The translations under genes were made by a program, and so were the position numbers. A DNA stretch of 35,540 nucleotides from Alphaproteobacteria bacterium UBA6411 (GTDB lineage: Bacteria > Pseudomonadota > Alphaproteobacteria > CAAGCB01 > CAG-977): assembly GCA_002438565.1 (NCBI GenBank), contig DJPN01000003.1, positions 1-35,540 of the forward strand. Direction: 5' to 3'. The notes beneath the pieces were generated by a model, which saw nothing but the letters and a program-made list of their open reading frames with translations, searched no databases and was not told the origin of the DNA. This document shows, one piece after another, positions 1-7,832 of this stretch (its first letter is position 1; each line of letters begins with the position of its first letter).

Positions 1-7
1 CAGTCCC

Positions 8-95
8 GTGCAAGTATTGGCACTTGTGCCGACAAATCCCGGGATTGCTTCACCCGTTTGCGCGGGTTCGCAATTTCGATTCTGCATTTGTTTTG
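8..95. repeat. Cloverleaf-like intergenic repeat, short form
   Basis: This element contains, in order, a perfect hairpin GGCAC-TT-GTGCC (19-30), a 12-bp palindrome AATCCCGGGATT (35-46) and a second hairpin ACCCG-N6-CGGGT (52-67). The outer ends (TGCAAG near 9-14 and TTCGCA at 67-72) pair only partly. The plan of hairpin, inverted core, hairpin matches the repeat at 95-210 and the copy at 35397-35508, but the central hairpin is missing. It resembles the widely dispersed bacterial intergenic palindromes that begin with a CGTCATTGCGAG-type arm; that likeness is from memory. The left boundary may lie outside the window. Confidence 0.55.
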
Positions 96-210
96 TCATA
101 ACGAGGAGGGTTTTAGCCCGACGCGGTTATCCATTCGCAGGATGCCCAACCGCAAACGCGGCGTCAATGTGGATTTCCGCGCCCCTGTCGGGATTCACAA
201 TGGTGTTTTC
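95..210. repeat. Cloverleaf-like intergenic repeat, decayed long copy
   Basis: About 115 nt aligns almost base for base with the repeat at the other end of the window (35397-35508). Shared blocks are CATAACGAG, AGCCCGACG, GCAGGATGCC, ACCGCAAACGCGG and CGCGCCCCTGTCGGG. The central hairpin (CCGC-AAAC-GCGG, 150-161) is intact. The third arm is damaged (CCCC-TGTC-GGGA) and the inner stem has lost two pairs, so this copy looks decayed. It lies downstream of rluD and carries no convincing reading frame. The rest of 1-246 holds nothing else I can recognise. Confidence 0.8.
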
Positions 211-246
211 CCCCTACGGGCAGTAGCGTGCGGGAAGCAAGCACCT

Positions 247-1227
247 TTAGCCCGTCGAATCAACGACCGCCTGCATATCGGGCGGCAGAGGAATTTCAAA
301 GCGCATTTCCCGATTCGTTTTCGGGTGGATAAAGCTCATTTTATAGGAATGAAGCGCCTGACGGTCAAACAGGTACGCCGCGCGTATCGATTCGTTTTGC
401 GCCGCGCCTTTGGGCGGACGGCCGTATACTTTGTCGCCGATTAAGGGGTGTCCGATGGACGTCATATGCACGCGGACTTGATGCGTGCGCCCCGTTTTCA
501 GCGAACATTCAACCAAGCTCAGCAATCCGCCCGCCAAAATTTTGACAACGCGGTAATGGGTTTCCGCGCGCTTGCCGCCCGACTTTAAAACCGCCATTTT
601 CTTTCTGTCCGACGAACTGCGCCCGATTTGCGTTTCAATCACGCCGCTCAACGGATTCGGCACGCCCCACACCAACGCCAGATAACACCGCTCCAAACTG
701 TGCACGGCGAACTGTTCCGACAGCTTTTGATGCGCCAAATCGTTTTTGGCAATGACCAGCAAGCCGCTGGTTTCCTTGTCCAACCGATGCACAATCCCCG
801 GACGCGCAACGCCGCCGATGCCCGACAAGCTGTCCCTGCAATGCGCCAAAAGGGCGTTGACCAACGTGCCGTCATAGTTGCCCGCCGCAGGATGAACGAC
901 CATGCCCGCCGCTTTGTTCAGCACCAAAATATCGGCGTCTTCGTACACGATATCCAGCGGAATCTCTTGCGCTTGGGGCACGGCAGGCACAGGCGCGGGA
1001 ACGGCGATTTCAAAAACGTCGCCCGCCGCTACTTTCTTGTCGGCGGCGGACAAAGGAATCCCGTTTTGGCAAACGCACCCCTGCTCTATCAATGCCGCCA
1101 AGCGGCTGCGGGACAGTTCGGTCGCCTCCGCCAGCCATTTGTCGGCGCGGATTCCCGCCTTTTCGGCAGGAACGGACGGCGTTCGGATTAAATTTTCGTT
1201 GCTTTGCTCGTCAAAATCTTCAATCAT
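247..1227 (-). CDS. rluD: 23S rRNA pseudouridine synthase RluD (RluA family)
   Basis: The 326-residue product matches the RluA/RluD family, which converts uridines of 23S rRNA helix 69 to pseudouridine during large-subunit assembly. An S4 RNA-binding domain covers about residues 22-85. The catalytic domain follows, with the signature HRLDKETSG and catalytic aspartate D150. The downstream block GRTHQVRVH is also typical. The ATG at 1227 is the only plausible early start; its Shine-Dalgarno is weak. It is divergent from the gene at 1258 with only 30 bp between the two start codons, so at least one promoter must lie inside the other gene. Assignment to RluD rather than RluC/RluA rests on the S4 domain and the length. 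Confidence 0.93.
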   Translation of the reverse strand: MIEDFDEQSNENLIRTPSVPAEKAGIRADKWLAEATELSRSRLAALIEQGCVCQNGIPLSAADKKVAAGDVFEIAVPAPVPAVPQAQEIPLDIVYEDADILVLNKAAGMVVHPAAGNYDGTLVNALLAHCRDSLSGIGGVARPGIVHRLDKETSGLLVIAKNDLAHQKLSEQFAVHSLERCYLALVWGVPNPLSGVIETQIGRSSSDRKKMAVLKSGGKRAETHYRVVKILAGGLLSLVECSLKTGRTHQVRVHMTSIGHPLIGDKVYGRPPKGAAQNESIRAAYLFDRQALHSYKMSFIHPKTNREMRFEIPLPPDMQAVVDSTG

Positions 1228-1257
1228 AAAAACAGTTTTACCATATCGGGGGAAAGA

Positions 1258-1620
1258 ATGAACAAGATTTTGTTTTTAAAAGGCTTGATTTCCGTATTGA
1301 CACTGCTGATTTTTCTGGCTTTGGGCGGAATCGTGTACGCTCTGGTCAACTATAAAACAACGCCGAAGCTGATTCCCCGTTCCAAAAAGCCCGCCGCCGC
1401 GCAGATCGTCCAAGCCCCCGCCGTCCCGCTTGCCGCCGATTCGGATTTATATCTGAACCAAAGCAAAGACGCTGTTTTGAAATCGGTCAATTTGTGCGGG
1501 GAAAATCTGATTTGCGTCAGCGTGTCCGATGCGTTTGCGGGCGACAAAATCGCCGTCGTCGACGCGGCGAACAAAACGGTGCTGTATTGGATTTCTATCC
1601 GCGAACAATCGCGTCAGTAA
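1258..1620 (+). CDS. Small single-pass membrane protein, DUF6476-like
   Basis: This 120-residue protein has an N-terminal membrane segment (about residues 8-31), then a Pro/Ala-rich linker and a small C-terminal domain. The start is the ATG at 1258, preceded by GGGGGAAAGA; an upstream in-frame start would overlap rluD and has no ribosome site. Small membrane proteins of the DUF6476 type occur beside rluD in alphaproteobacteria. The C-terminal pattern (a cytosolic-looking beta segment ending IAVVDAANKTVLYWI) resembles that family by eye only. No function is known. The 3' end overlaps the Fic gene by 26 nt, tail to tail. Confidence 0.75.
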   Translation: MNKILFLKGLISVLTLLIFLALGGIVYALVNYKTTPKLIPRSKKPAAAQIVQAPAVPLAADSDLYLNQSKDAVLKSVNLCGENLICVSVSDAFAGDKIAVVDAANKTVLYWISIREQSRQ

Positions 1621-2209
1621 AGATTTTTTCCAAATAGGAATAATCCGAATACTTGCCGTCCGACGCTTTGACCAAAGCGCGGCGCACATAATCCGCGCTG
1701 TCTTTCAACAGCTGTTTATCCATGGGAAAATCGTGCTTTGCGGCAAATTGCGTGGCGAAAGTGATAACGGTGCGCGTGTTGCCTTCGCGGAACGGATGAA
1801 CCTGCCACAGCGCGGCGATTTCATGGGCGAACAGCTCCGCCGTTTCGTCAATGCTCGCGTTTTTCCAAGGCGTTCGCCGCAGTTGAGCCGTGATTTCCTC
1901 CACGTCCCGCGCAATGTCTTCGGGCGCGTCGTAACGCACCGTGTCGCCGCCCAGAACTTCCTCGCCCTTGACAATCGGGACGGTTCGCAACGTCCCCGCC
2001 CAATCGTACAAATCACCGAAAATATAGGCGTGAAGTTTTTGCAGATACTTTAAATCAAACCGCGCCCGATAGGCGAGCTTGTCAATATCCAGCAATTTGA
2101 TGTAAGTGATGTCGCATTCCGCCTTTTGCAGTTCGTCTTCGTCCCTGATATTCAGCAGATTGCGCAAAACGGGAACGTCGTCAAACAGATACGGGTCGTC
2201 GGAACTCAA
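1595..2209 (-). CDS. Fic-domain AMP-transferase-like protein
   Basis: The 204-residue protein carries the Fic motif HPFREGNTR (residues 138-146), with catalytic H138 and the E142-G143-N144 phosphate-binding turn. Fic enzymes usually transfer AMP from ATP to a hydroxyl of a target protein. Here the usual GNGR is GNTR and no second arginine follows, as in a known Fic subgroup. A beta-flap-like segment lies near residues 72-90. The start appears to be a TTG at 2209, interlocked with the stop of the upstream small gene (TTGA), which implies translational coupling. With that VbhA-like partner it forms a probable toxin-antitoxin pair. No internal inhibitory helix is evident, fitting a class I Fic enzyme inhibited in trans. 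The target is unknown. Confidence 0.88.
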   Translation of the reverse strand: MSSDDPYLFDDVPVLRNLLNIRDEDELQKAECDITYIKLLDIDKLAYRARFDLKYLQKLHAYIFGDLYDWAGTLRTVPIVKGEEVLGGDTVRYDAPEDIARDVEEITAQLRRTPWKNASIDETAELFAHEIAALWQVHPFREGNTRTVITFATQFAAKHDFPMDKQLLKDSADYVRRALVKASDGKYSDYSYLEKIFTDAIVRG

Positions 2210-2409
2210 GACGCGCGTTTCCGATAACGGTTCAGCGTCGCCGTCAAAACGTCGGCGATTTCCATTTTGCCTTCGACATAGCGGCGGACAAGGTGCTGCG
2301 TTTCCCGCGTGGGTTCGGGCGCATCCAGCATGGACAGACCCAAAGCGTCATTGGCGATTTTTTCGCGTTGAACCCGTGTGGTTTTGGAAACGGTGTAATG
2401 TTTGACCAT
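2206..2409 (-). CDS. VbhA-like antitoxin partner of the Fic protein
   Basis: This 67-residue protein begins at the ATG at 2409, with AAAGGA seven bases upstream. It has the VbhA layout: a first helix (about residues 14-28) followed by a charged second part ending RRYVEGKMEIADVL. In VbhA-family antitoxins the first helix carries an inhibitory S/T-x-x-x-E-G/N motif that blocks the ATP site of Fic. The equivalent stretch here is GLSMLDA (24-30), so in my alignment Ser is replaced by Leu, Glu by Asp29 and Gly by Ala30. It lies directly upstream of fic and is coupled to it by a TTGA overlap. The family call rests on context plus weak similarity. Confidence 0.65.
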   Translation of the reverse strand: MVKHYTVSKTTRVQREKIANDALGLSMLDAPEPTRETQHLVRRYVEGKMEIADVLTATLNRYRKRAS

Positions 2410-2439
2410 TAAAAATCCTTTCGCTTCAAAAGACGTGTT

Positions 2440-2468
2440 ATTATATCGCAAAAAAGGATAAAAATCCA
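2440..2468 (-). promoter_or_regulatory. Possible promoter of the antitoxin-fic pair
   Basis: On the minus strand there is a perfect TATAAT at 2440-2445, about 31 bases from the antitoxin ATG. At a 17-base spacing the -35 is a poor TGGATT (2463-2468). The region is AT-rich. No clear autoregulatory operator was seen. Confidence 0.4.
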
Positions 2469-2520
2469 CTTTTCTTTGCCGCTTTTCCCGCCTATTCTGT
2501 CCGATTGAAAGGATATAGGC

Positions 2521-2868
2521 ATGACAACGGTTTTAAGCATTTTTGTCGGAGGCGGCACGGGCGCGGTTTTGCGCTGGTTTTTAAGCTCCAAAATCGGCGG
2601 ACATTGGGGGATTTTCACCGTCAACGTTTTGGGCGCGTTCCTTATCGGAGTTGCCGTCGGGTATTTTTTGCACAAAGCCGACTTGCGCCCCGAAATCCGC
2701 AGTTTCGTTGTCACAGGATTTTTGGGCGGATTTACAACCTTTTCAACCTATTTGCTGGATTTTTCCAATTTGGTCGGCGCGGGCAAAACGGGCGAAGCGT
2801 TTTTGTATCTGGCGGGGTCGGTTATGATTGGCTTGGCGGCGTTGTTTGCGGGGATGCAGGCAGCTTAG
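2521..2868 (+). CDS. crcB: Fluoride channel CrcB/FluC
   Basis: The 115-residue protein has four membrane segments and the Fluc signatures: GGGTGAVLRW near the N terminus, the helix-2 asparagine in TVNVLGAF, and GGFTTFSTY in the third helix (the phenylalanine box and sodium-site break). Fluc proteins form dual-topology dimers that let fluoride leave the cytoplasm. One gene of normal length indicates a homodimer. The start is supported by AAAGGA eight bases upstream. I looked for a fluoride riboswitch in the short leader and did not find the conserved blocks. The last 47 nt overlap holC on the other strand. Confidence 0.93.
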   Translation: MTTVLSIFVGGGTGAVLRWFLSSKIGGHWGIFTVNVLGAFLIGVAVGYFLHKADLRPEIRSFVVTGFLGGFTTFSTYLLDFSNLVGAGKTGEAFLYLAGSVMIGLAALFAGMQAA

Positions 2869-3310
2869 ACGCTTTCATTTCCCATTTTCCCGCGTCGTTC
2901 TGCGCCCAATAGTACGCTTCCAATCCCGCCGTAACGACGGCTTTCCAAAACACGCGCGCCGCTGCGACCGCTTCGTCGCTGTGTCCGTCAAAGACGTTCA
3001 AACAGCGATCGAATCCCTTGATTTCATCAACCGTTCCACCGTCCGTCAGCATCACGACCGGTGCATTGTTCGCGTTGTTGTCGTCCGAAGTAACCAGAAT
3101 CGGCTGCTCCGTTTCAAACCCCTCGCCCGCGACGCCGTGCGGCAGCCACGAATCGGAACGGTACGTCCACAGCAGAGAATCCAGAAAAGCCGCGCGTTCG
3201 GCAATCGTTTTTATCAACAGCCGCTTTCCCGTTCCGACCACGCGTTCGGCAAGGACGGGAACAACCTTGTCCAAAGTCGTGGTTTGCAGGTGGTAGAAAT
3301 CGACGCGCAT
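2822..3310 (-). CDS. holC: DNA polymerase III chi subunit
   Basis: The 162-residue product begins MRVDFYHLQ and contains the block LLWTYRSDSWLPHG, both characteristic of HolC. Chi joins the clamp-loader psi subunit to single-stranded DNA-binding protein at the replication fork. The start is the ATG at 3310, fused to the degP stop as TGATG and preceded by GGAGGA, so it is coupled to degP. An extra low-complexity tail rich in Pro, Thr, Ser and Gln (last ~15 residues) is encoded entirely opposite the crcB 3' end. It is the last gene of the thyX-hflKC-degP operon, an unusual place for holC. Confidence 0.9.
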   Translation of the reverse strand: MRVDFYHLQTTTLDKVVPVLAERVVGTGKRLLIKTIAERAAFLDSLLWTYRSDSWLPHGVAGEGFETEQPILVTSDDNNANNAPVVMLTDGGTVDEIKGFDRCLNVFDGHSDEAVAAARVFWKAVVTAGLEAYYWAQNDAGKWEMKASKLPASPQTTPPSQS

Positions 3311-4695
3311 CAATCCTCCGGCACGGAAAACTTGACAACGGCAAAGAAACGTTCCCCGCCGCGGTCAATCAGCACAAAAGCCGTATCCAGTCCCATTTCG
3401 GCCGTTTCCGCCGCCCATTGAGCCACCGCGTCAACGGATTTGACAGGCTTTTTATCCAGTTCGACGATGACATCCCCCGCTTTGATGCCCTTTTGAGCGG
3501 CATCGGATTTGGAAGCCACCTTTGTCACCAAAATTCCGGATACCGCCTTTGAAATACCGTTCTTTTGGCGGATTTCCGGCGTCAATTCCGTTCCCGCAAT
3601 TCCCAGCAGCGGTATCGGAAAACTGTCGGCCGTTTCCGCGGCGCGAACATTTTTCGGAGCATCCTTCAATTCCATCAGAACAATCGGAGCCGTCAATTTC
3701 TGCCCGTTCCGAACAATCCCCAACCGCGCCGTACTGCCGACGGGCGCAAACGCCGCCATTTTCGGCAAAGCGCGCATGGACGGCACTTCCCGCCCGTTAA
3801 AGGAAACGATTACGTCACCTTTTTTCACCGTTGTTTTCGGGTTTTCAACCTCGGTCACATAAGCTCCGTACGCTTTGGGCAGTTTCAGCGTTTTCGCCAG
3901 TTCGGGGGAAACGCTCTGCACTTTCAGCCCCAGCCGTCCGCGGCGCACAACGCCGTCTTTGATTAAAGAATCGGCAATCGCTTTGACAATATTCGACGGC
4001 GCGGCGAAAGCAATGCCGACACTGCCGCCCGACGGGGAAAAAATCGCCGTATTCACGCCGATAAGCTCGCCTTTCACATTAAACAAAGGGCCGCCCGAAT
4101 TGCCGCGGTTAATCGCCGCGTCGGTCTGGATGAAATCGTCGTAAGGGCCGACTTGAATATCGCGGGAACGCGCGGAAACGATGCCCGACGTTACCGTGTT
4201 GCCCAATCCGAACGGATTGCCGATGGCAAGCACCGCGTCGCCGATGCGCGCCGTGTCGGAATCCCCGATTTTGACGGGTTTCAAGCCCTGCGGGTTGTCT
4301 GCTTTCAACAAAGCGATGTCCGTTTTGGCGTCCCTGCCCGCGACTTTGGCGGAAACAACCGAACCGTCGTTCAGCGTCACCCGCACGCCGTCCAAAGCTT
4401 CGACGACGTGTGCGCTGGTCAGAATATGCCCTTTGTCGTCGTAAACAAAACCCGACCCCAGCAAAATCGATTTTTGCGAATCAAAGCCGCCGTCGCGGTA
4501 ATGTTCGGAAAAGAATTGCTCGAACGGCGAACCGCGCAAAGCTTTGACCATATCGGGCGTTTCACCGTCGGTTTTGACCGAGGACACGCTGACGACGGAT
4601 GGCAGCAATCCCTCGACCGTATCGGCGAATGAAACGGGTTCGGCGTTTGCGGAAGCGCTAAACAGCGTCAGCCCCAAAAACATCAAAAAACGCAA
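3310..4695 (-). CDS. degP: Periplasmic serine endoprotease/chaperone DegP (HtrA family)
   Basis: This 461-residue protein has a signal peptide (probable cleavage SANA-EP after residue 18). A trypsin-like domain follows, with catalytic H96 (TSAHVV), D126 (TDIALL) and S200 (RGNSGGPL). Two PDZ domains lie in the C-terminal half (about 255-345 and 365-455). HtrA/DegP proteases degrade or refold damaged envelope proteins, and the PDZ domains bind C termini and drive oligomer assembly. The gene is downstream of hflK, hflC and a DUF2065 gene, as in many alphaproteobacteria, so it is probably expressed from the same operon. DegP versus DegQ naming cannot be settled from sequence alone. Confidence 0.95.
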   Translation of the reverse strand: MRFLMFLGLTLFSASANAEPVSFADTVEGLLPSVVSVSSVKTDGETPDMVKALRGSPFEQFFSEHYRDGGFDSQKSILLGSGFVYDDKGHILTSAHVVEALDGVRVTLNDGSVVSAKVAGRDAKTDIALLKADNPQGLKPVKIGDSDTARIGDAVLAIGNPFGLGNTVTSGIVSARSRDIQVGPYDDFIQTDAAINRGNSGGPLFNVKGELIGVNTAIFSPSGGSVGIAFAAPSNIVKAIADSLIKDGVVRRGRLGLKVQSVSPELAKTLKLPKAYGAYVTEVENPKTTVKKGDVIVSFNGREVPSMRALPKMAAFAPVGSTARLGIVRNGQKLTAPIVLMELKDAPKNVRAAETADSFPIPLLGIAGTELTPEIRQKNGISKAVSGILVTKVASKSDAAQKGIKAGDVIVELDKKPVKSVDAVAQWAAETAEMGLDTAFVLIDRGGERFFAVVKFSVPED

Positions 4696-4699
4696 CGGG

Positions 4700-4885
4700 T
4701 TATCTCCTTATCATGACAATCCAAATCACGCCGATTGCGGCAACGACAAGTCCCGCCTTGCGCAAAGCGTCGGGCGCCAAATCCGCCAGTTCGCGCATCA
4801 TGGCTTGCGCTTTTTCGGGCGCAAGGGCGTAAAACAGCCCTTCCATCACGAACACCAAAGCGAACGCCTGTGCCAAGTCCCGCAT
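4700..4885 (-). CDS. DUF2065 inner-membrane protein (YjeT-like)
   Basis: The 61-residue protein has two hydrophobic segments (about residues 5-21 and 42-59) separated by a charged loop. This is the DUF2065 layout, with the typical start MRDLAQAFALVFVMEGL. The family is regularly placed next to hflC and has no established function. The ATG lies only 3 bp after the hflC stop, and degP starts 4 bp after this gene, so it is clearly inside the operon. The position suggests a role near the HflKC membrane complex, which is inference. Confidence 0.88.
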   Translation of the reverse strand: MRDLAQAFALVFVMEGLFYALAPEKAQAMMRELADLAPDALRKAGLVVAAIGVIWIVMIRR

Positions 4886-4888
4886 GGC

Positions 4889-5767
4889 TTATTTTTTTAC
4901 CCCCGCGGGCAGCGTTTTAAAGAATTTGAAAAACTCCGAATCGGGGGACAAAACCATCGCCGTTTTACCGTCCGTCATCGAATTTTTGTACGCTTCCAGC
5001 GAACGGTAAAAAGCGTAAAAATCCTTGTCGCGCGCGGATGCTTTCGCCCAGATGCGCGCCGCCTGCTTGTCGCCCTGCCCTTGAATGATTTGCGCCTGTT
5101 TTTGCGCTTCCGCCAAGATTTTCACGCGGTCGCGGTCGGCTTCGGCTTTGATTTTCTGGTTCATCTGCTGGCCCTGCGCGCGGAACTCTTTGGCTTCGCG
5201 TTCGCGTTCGGAACGCATGCGCGCGTACACCGCCTGCGATGTTTCGTCGGGCAAATCGGCGCGGCGGATGCGCAAGTCGATGACCTGCACGCCGAACGCT
5301 TTGGCCTTGGCGTCCACTTCGTCGCGGATTTGCGCCATGATTTCGGTGCGCCGCGGGGACAGAACCGTTTTCATATCGTGCTTGCCCAGCACGTCGCGCA
5401 AAGACGAAACGCTTGCGTCGCTTAGGCGGGAATGAGCCATTTCCTCGGTCTGCAAAGCTTGGTAGAACAACAGCGGATTGACGATTTTGAAACGCAGCAG
5501 CGTATCGACGACAATGCGCTTTTTGTCCGCCAGCAACACTTCCTTGGCCGGCGGGTCAAGGCTGAGCAAACGGTTGTCGTATGACACCAGCCGCTGAATG
5601 AACGGGATTTTGACGTGCAACCCCGGCTCTTGGACAACGCGCTTCGGGTCGCCGAATTGAATGACAATCGCCTGCCTTGTCTGCGGCACGATAAACAGCG
5701 AATCCAACAGGGAAACCAATACGATTCCCAAAATCACGAACAATCCGATTTTCTTTTCCGGTTTCAT
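4889..5767 (-). CDS. hflC: HflC, FtsH protease modulator
   Basis: The 292-residue protein has one N-terminal membrane helix (about 7-27) and then an SPFH/band 7 domain (QTRQAIVIQFGDPKRVV onward). A long charged helical region follows near residues 165-240. HflC pairs with HflK in a large cage-like membrane assembly around the FtsH protease, limiting its access to membrane substrates. The start overlaps the hflK stop as ATGA (5764-5767), so the two are translated in a coupled way. The length matches the family. Confidence 0.96.
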   Translation of the reverse strand: MKPEKKIGLFVILGIVLVSLLDSLFIVPQTRQAIVIQFGDPKRVVQEPGLHVKIPFIQRLVSYDNRLLSLDPPAKEVLLADKKRIVVDTLLRFKIVNPLLFYQALQTEEMAHSRLSDASVSSLRDVLGKHDMKTVLSPRRTEIMAQIRDEVDAKAKAFGVQVIDLRIRRADLPDETSQAVYARMRSEREREAKEFRAQGQQMNQKIKAEADRDRVKILAEAQKQAQIIQGQGDKQAARIWAKASARDKDFYAFYRSLEAYKNSMTDGKTAMVLSPDSEFFKFFKTLPAGVKK

Positions 5768-6858
5768 TTGGATTCTCCCGTTTTCTTTTTGGCCAGTTCG
5801 TTCAAAGGCAGATACGGCACGACGCCGTTTTTACCGTCCATAACGACTTTGTCGACAGTCCCGTATACCGTTTCCATCGTTTCCAGATACAAACGGCGGG
5901 CGACAACCTCTTTCGCCGCCAGATATTCGTCCAAAACGGCATTGAAGCGCGACGTTTCACCCGTAGCCGCATCAACGACGCGGGCTTTGTACGCTTCGGC
6001 GGCGTTGATGATGCGCGACGCTTCGCCGTGCGCGCGGGGCAGAATGTCGTTGCGGTAAGCTTCGGCTTCGTTGCTTAAACGTTCTTTGTCGGCCTTGGCG
6101 CGCTGAACGTCGTTGAACGCGTCAATGACCTGCGCGGGGGCGTCCGCCTTCGTCAGCTGAACGGAAGTGACCGCCACGCCCGCCTTGTATTCGTCCAACA
6201 GCCGCTGAAGCGTCTTTTCCGCGCGTTCCTGCACGCCTTTGCGGTCGTCGGCGATGATTTCCATAATCGGAGTCACGCCGATGGCGTCGCGCATCGCGCT
6301 TTCCGCGGCCAAACGAATCGTTTCTTCTGGATCGCGGATATTAAACAGAAAGTCTTTGGCGTTTTTGACTTTCCATGTCACGGTAAAGTTGACTTCAACA
6401 ATGTTTTCGTCGCCCGTCAGAGCAATATTTTCGGAACGCACGTCAATGGAACCGCCGTTTTGCCTGCGGCGCGGGGATTCGGAACGGAAGCCGATTTCAA
6501 TGCGGTTTTCGCGCGACACGTTCGGCGTCAAAACCGTTTCAATCGGGTACGGCAAGTGATAGTGCAAGCCCGAAGCCGTCGTGTACGCGTATTTGCCGAA
6601 ACGCATGACAACGCCCTGTTCCTGCGGCTGAACTTGGTAAAATCCCGTCAAGCCCCACAGCGCAGCCAGCACGGCTCCAATCAGCCAAAAATTCGGCTTT
6701 GGAGACTTTCCGCCCCTGCCGCCGTTCATCATTTTGCGGACTTTGTCTTGGCTTTTTTTCAGCAAAAATTCGATTTCGTCCGCTGATTGACTGTTGCCCG
6801 CCCACGGATTTTTGTCGTCGTCCGAATTGTTGCCCCACGGATTGTTGTTATCGTTCAT
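5764..6858 (-). CDS. hflK: HflK, FtsH protease modulator
   Basis: The 364-residue protein has a polar Asn/Trp-rich N-terminal tail (NNPWGNN, KNPWAGN), a membrane helix near residues 58-77 and a band 7 domain beginning YQVQPQEQGVVMRFG. A long alpha-helical part near 255-320 follows. This is the standard HflK plan; the asparagine-rich cytoplasmic start distinguishes it from HflC. It forms the HflKC complex with the next gene product. The ribosome site GGAAGAG lies within the end of thyX, 2 bp upstream of which the genes meet. Confidence 0.96.
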   Translation of the reverse strand: MNDNNNPWGNNSDDDKNPWAGNSQSADEIEFLLKKSQDKVRKMMNGGRGGKSPKPNFWLIGAVLAALWGLTGFYQVQPQEQGVVMRFGKYAYTTASGLHYHLPYPIETVLTPNVSRENRIEIGFRSESPRRRQNGGSIDVRSENIALTGDENIVEVNFTVTWKVKNAKDFLFNIRDPEETIRLAAESAMRDAIGVTPIMEIIADDRKGVQERAEKTLQRLLDEYKAGVAVTSVQLTKADAPAQVIDAFNDVQRAKADKERLSNEAEAYRNDILPRAHGEASRIINAAEAYKARVVDAATGETSRFNAVLDEYLAAKEVVARRLYLETMETVYGTVDKVVMDGKNGVVPYLPLNELAKKKTGESK

Positions 6859-6860
6859 CT

Positions 6861-7802
6861 TTACTCTTCCTTAATGCCCAAAACGGCTTTCAGTTCGTTC
6901 CATTCGCCTTTCAGCAAACCGCTGTTTTCGCGGGTGACCTTTTCGCCCGAAAGCATGCGGCGCACAACGCCCAGTCCCGTTTTGGACAGGTGCGTCCCGC
7001 CCAAAGCGTGTTCCTCGAACGCTTCGGTCGCCAAAGGAACCCATTTGCGGCAGATGTCCAAAATCACGTTGGCGTAGTCGCGGATTTCCTTCTGCGCATG
7101 CGATTCGGCGCGCAAGCCCAAAAAATGGAACAAATTGTGCAAATCCGTTTTCCAATACCATTGGGTATAAATGCTGACGGGCAGATTCATGCGCGCCAGT
7201 TCGCGCGCCAAGCCCATGCGGTTTTCGTCCTTGCGCGTGCCGTCGGGATTTTCGTTCAGCATGTATTCGTAATCGTCATAGCACTTCAGCGCGTCGGCTT
7301 TCAAAATGTCGAAAACTTTTTGCGCTTCGTCCATGGACAGAACCGCGCCGCGCCCTTGGTGGTTTTCGGTCGATTGCGCCGCCATGTCCTCGAACTTCGG
7401 AAAATAGAATTCGCGGTCCAGAATGGAATAGCGCGCCGAATACTCGTTAATGCTAGCAGTGCGGTGACGAACCCAGTGGCGGGCGACGAAAATCGGCAGC
7501 TTGACATGCAGTTTGATTTCGCACATTTCAAACGGCGACGTGTGGCGGTGCCGCATCAGATAGTTGATTAAGCCCTTGTCCTGCGATGTCTGCTTCGTTC
7601 CGCGCCCGTAAGACACGCGCGCCGCCTGCACAATCGCCGAATCGTCGCCCATATAGTCGACGACACGGACAAATCCGTGATTCAAAACGGGAAAAGGTTT
7701 GTAAAGAATATCCTCCAGCGCGGGAACGGTCGGACGCTTTGTCTGAAAAGACTGTGCGGTCAAATCGTCGATTTCGCGCTGTTGGTCTGCGGTCAGTTGC
7801 AT
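6861..7802 (-). CDS. thyX: FAD-dependent thymidylate synthase ThyX
   Basis: The 313-residue enzyme carries the ThyX signature RHRTASINEYS (residues 112-122). ThyX methylates dUMP to dTMP using methylenetetrahydrofolate for carbon and NADPH through FAD for reduction. I place the start at the ATG at 7802, with GGAG upstream; a TTG seven codons earlier is less likely. It is the first gene of an operon with hflK, hflC, DUF2065, degP and holC. A promoter lies just upstream (7833-7861). A dCMP-deaminase-like gene elsewhere in the window (26873) belongs to the same nucleotide route. Confidence 0.96.
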   Translation of the reverse strand: MQLTADQQREIDDLTAQSFQTKRPTVPALEDILYKPFPVLNHGFVRVVDYMGDDSAIVQAARVSYGRGTKQTSQDKGLINYLMRHRHTSPFEMCEIKLHVKLPIFVARHWVRHRTASINEYSARYSILDREFYFPKFEDMAAQSTENHQGRGAVLSMDEAQKVFDILKADALKCYDDYEYMLNENPDGTRKDENRMGLARELARMNLPVSIYTQWYWKTDLHNLFHFLGLRAESHAQKEIRDYANVILDICRKWVPLATEAFEEHALGGTHLSKTGLGVVRRMLSGEKVTRENSGLLKGEWNELKAVLGIKEE

Positions 7803-7832
7803 AATGTCGGCTCCGTTAAACAAATTTCGGAC

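Noticed and set aside
2470..2520. Fluoride riboswitch before crcB
   Set aside because: The leader is short and the conserved GG-GAUGG and CUGAUGACUCCU-like blocks are not present.
4544..5425. A 293-codon plus-strand frame opposite degP, DUF2065 and hflC
   Set aside because: It spans three real minus-strand genes and their junctions, with shadow-type composition.
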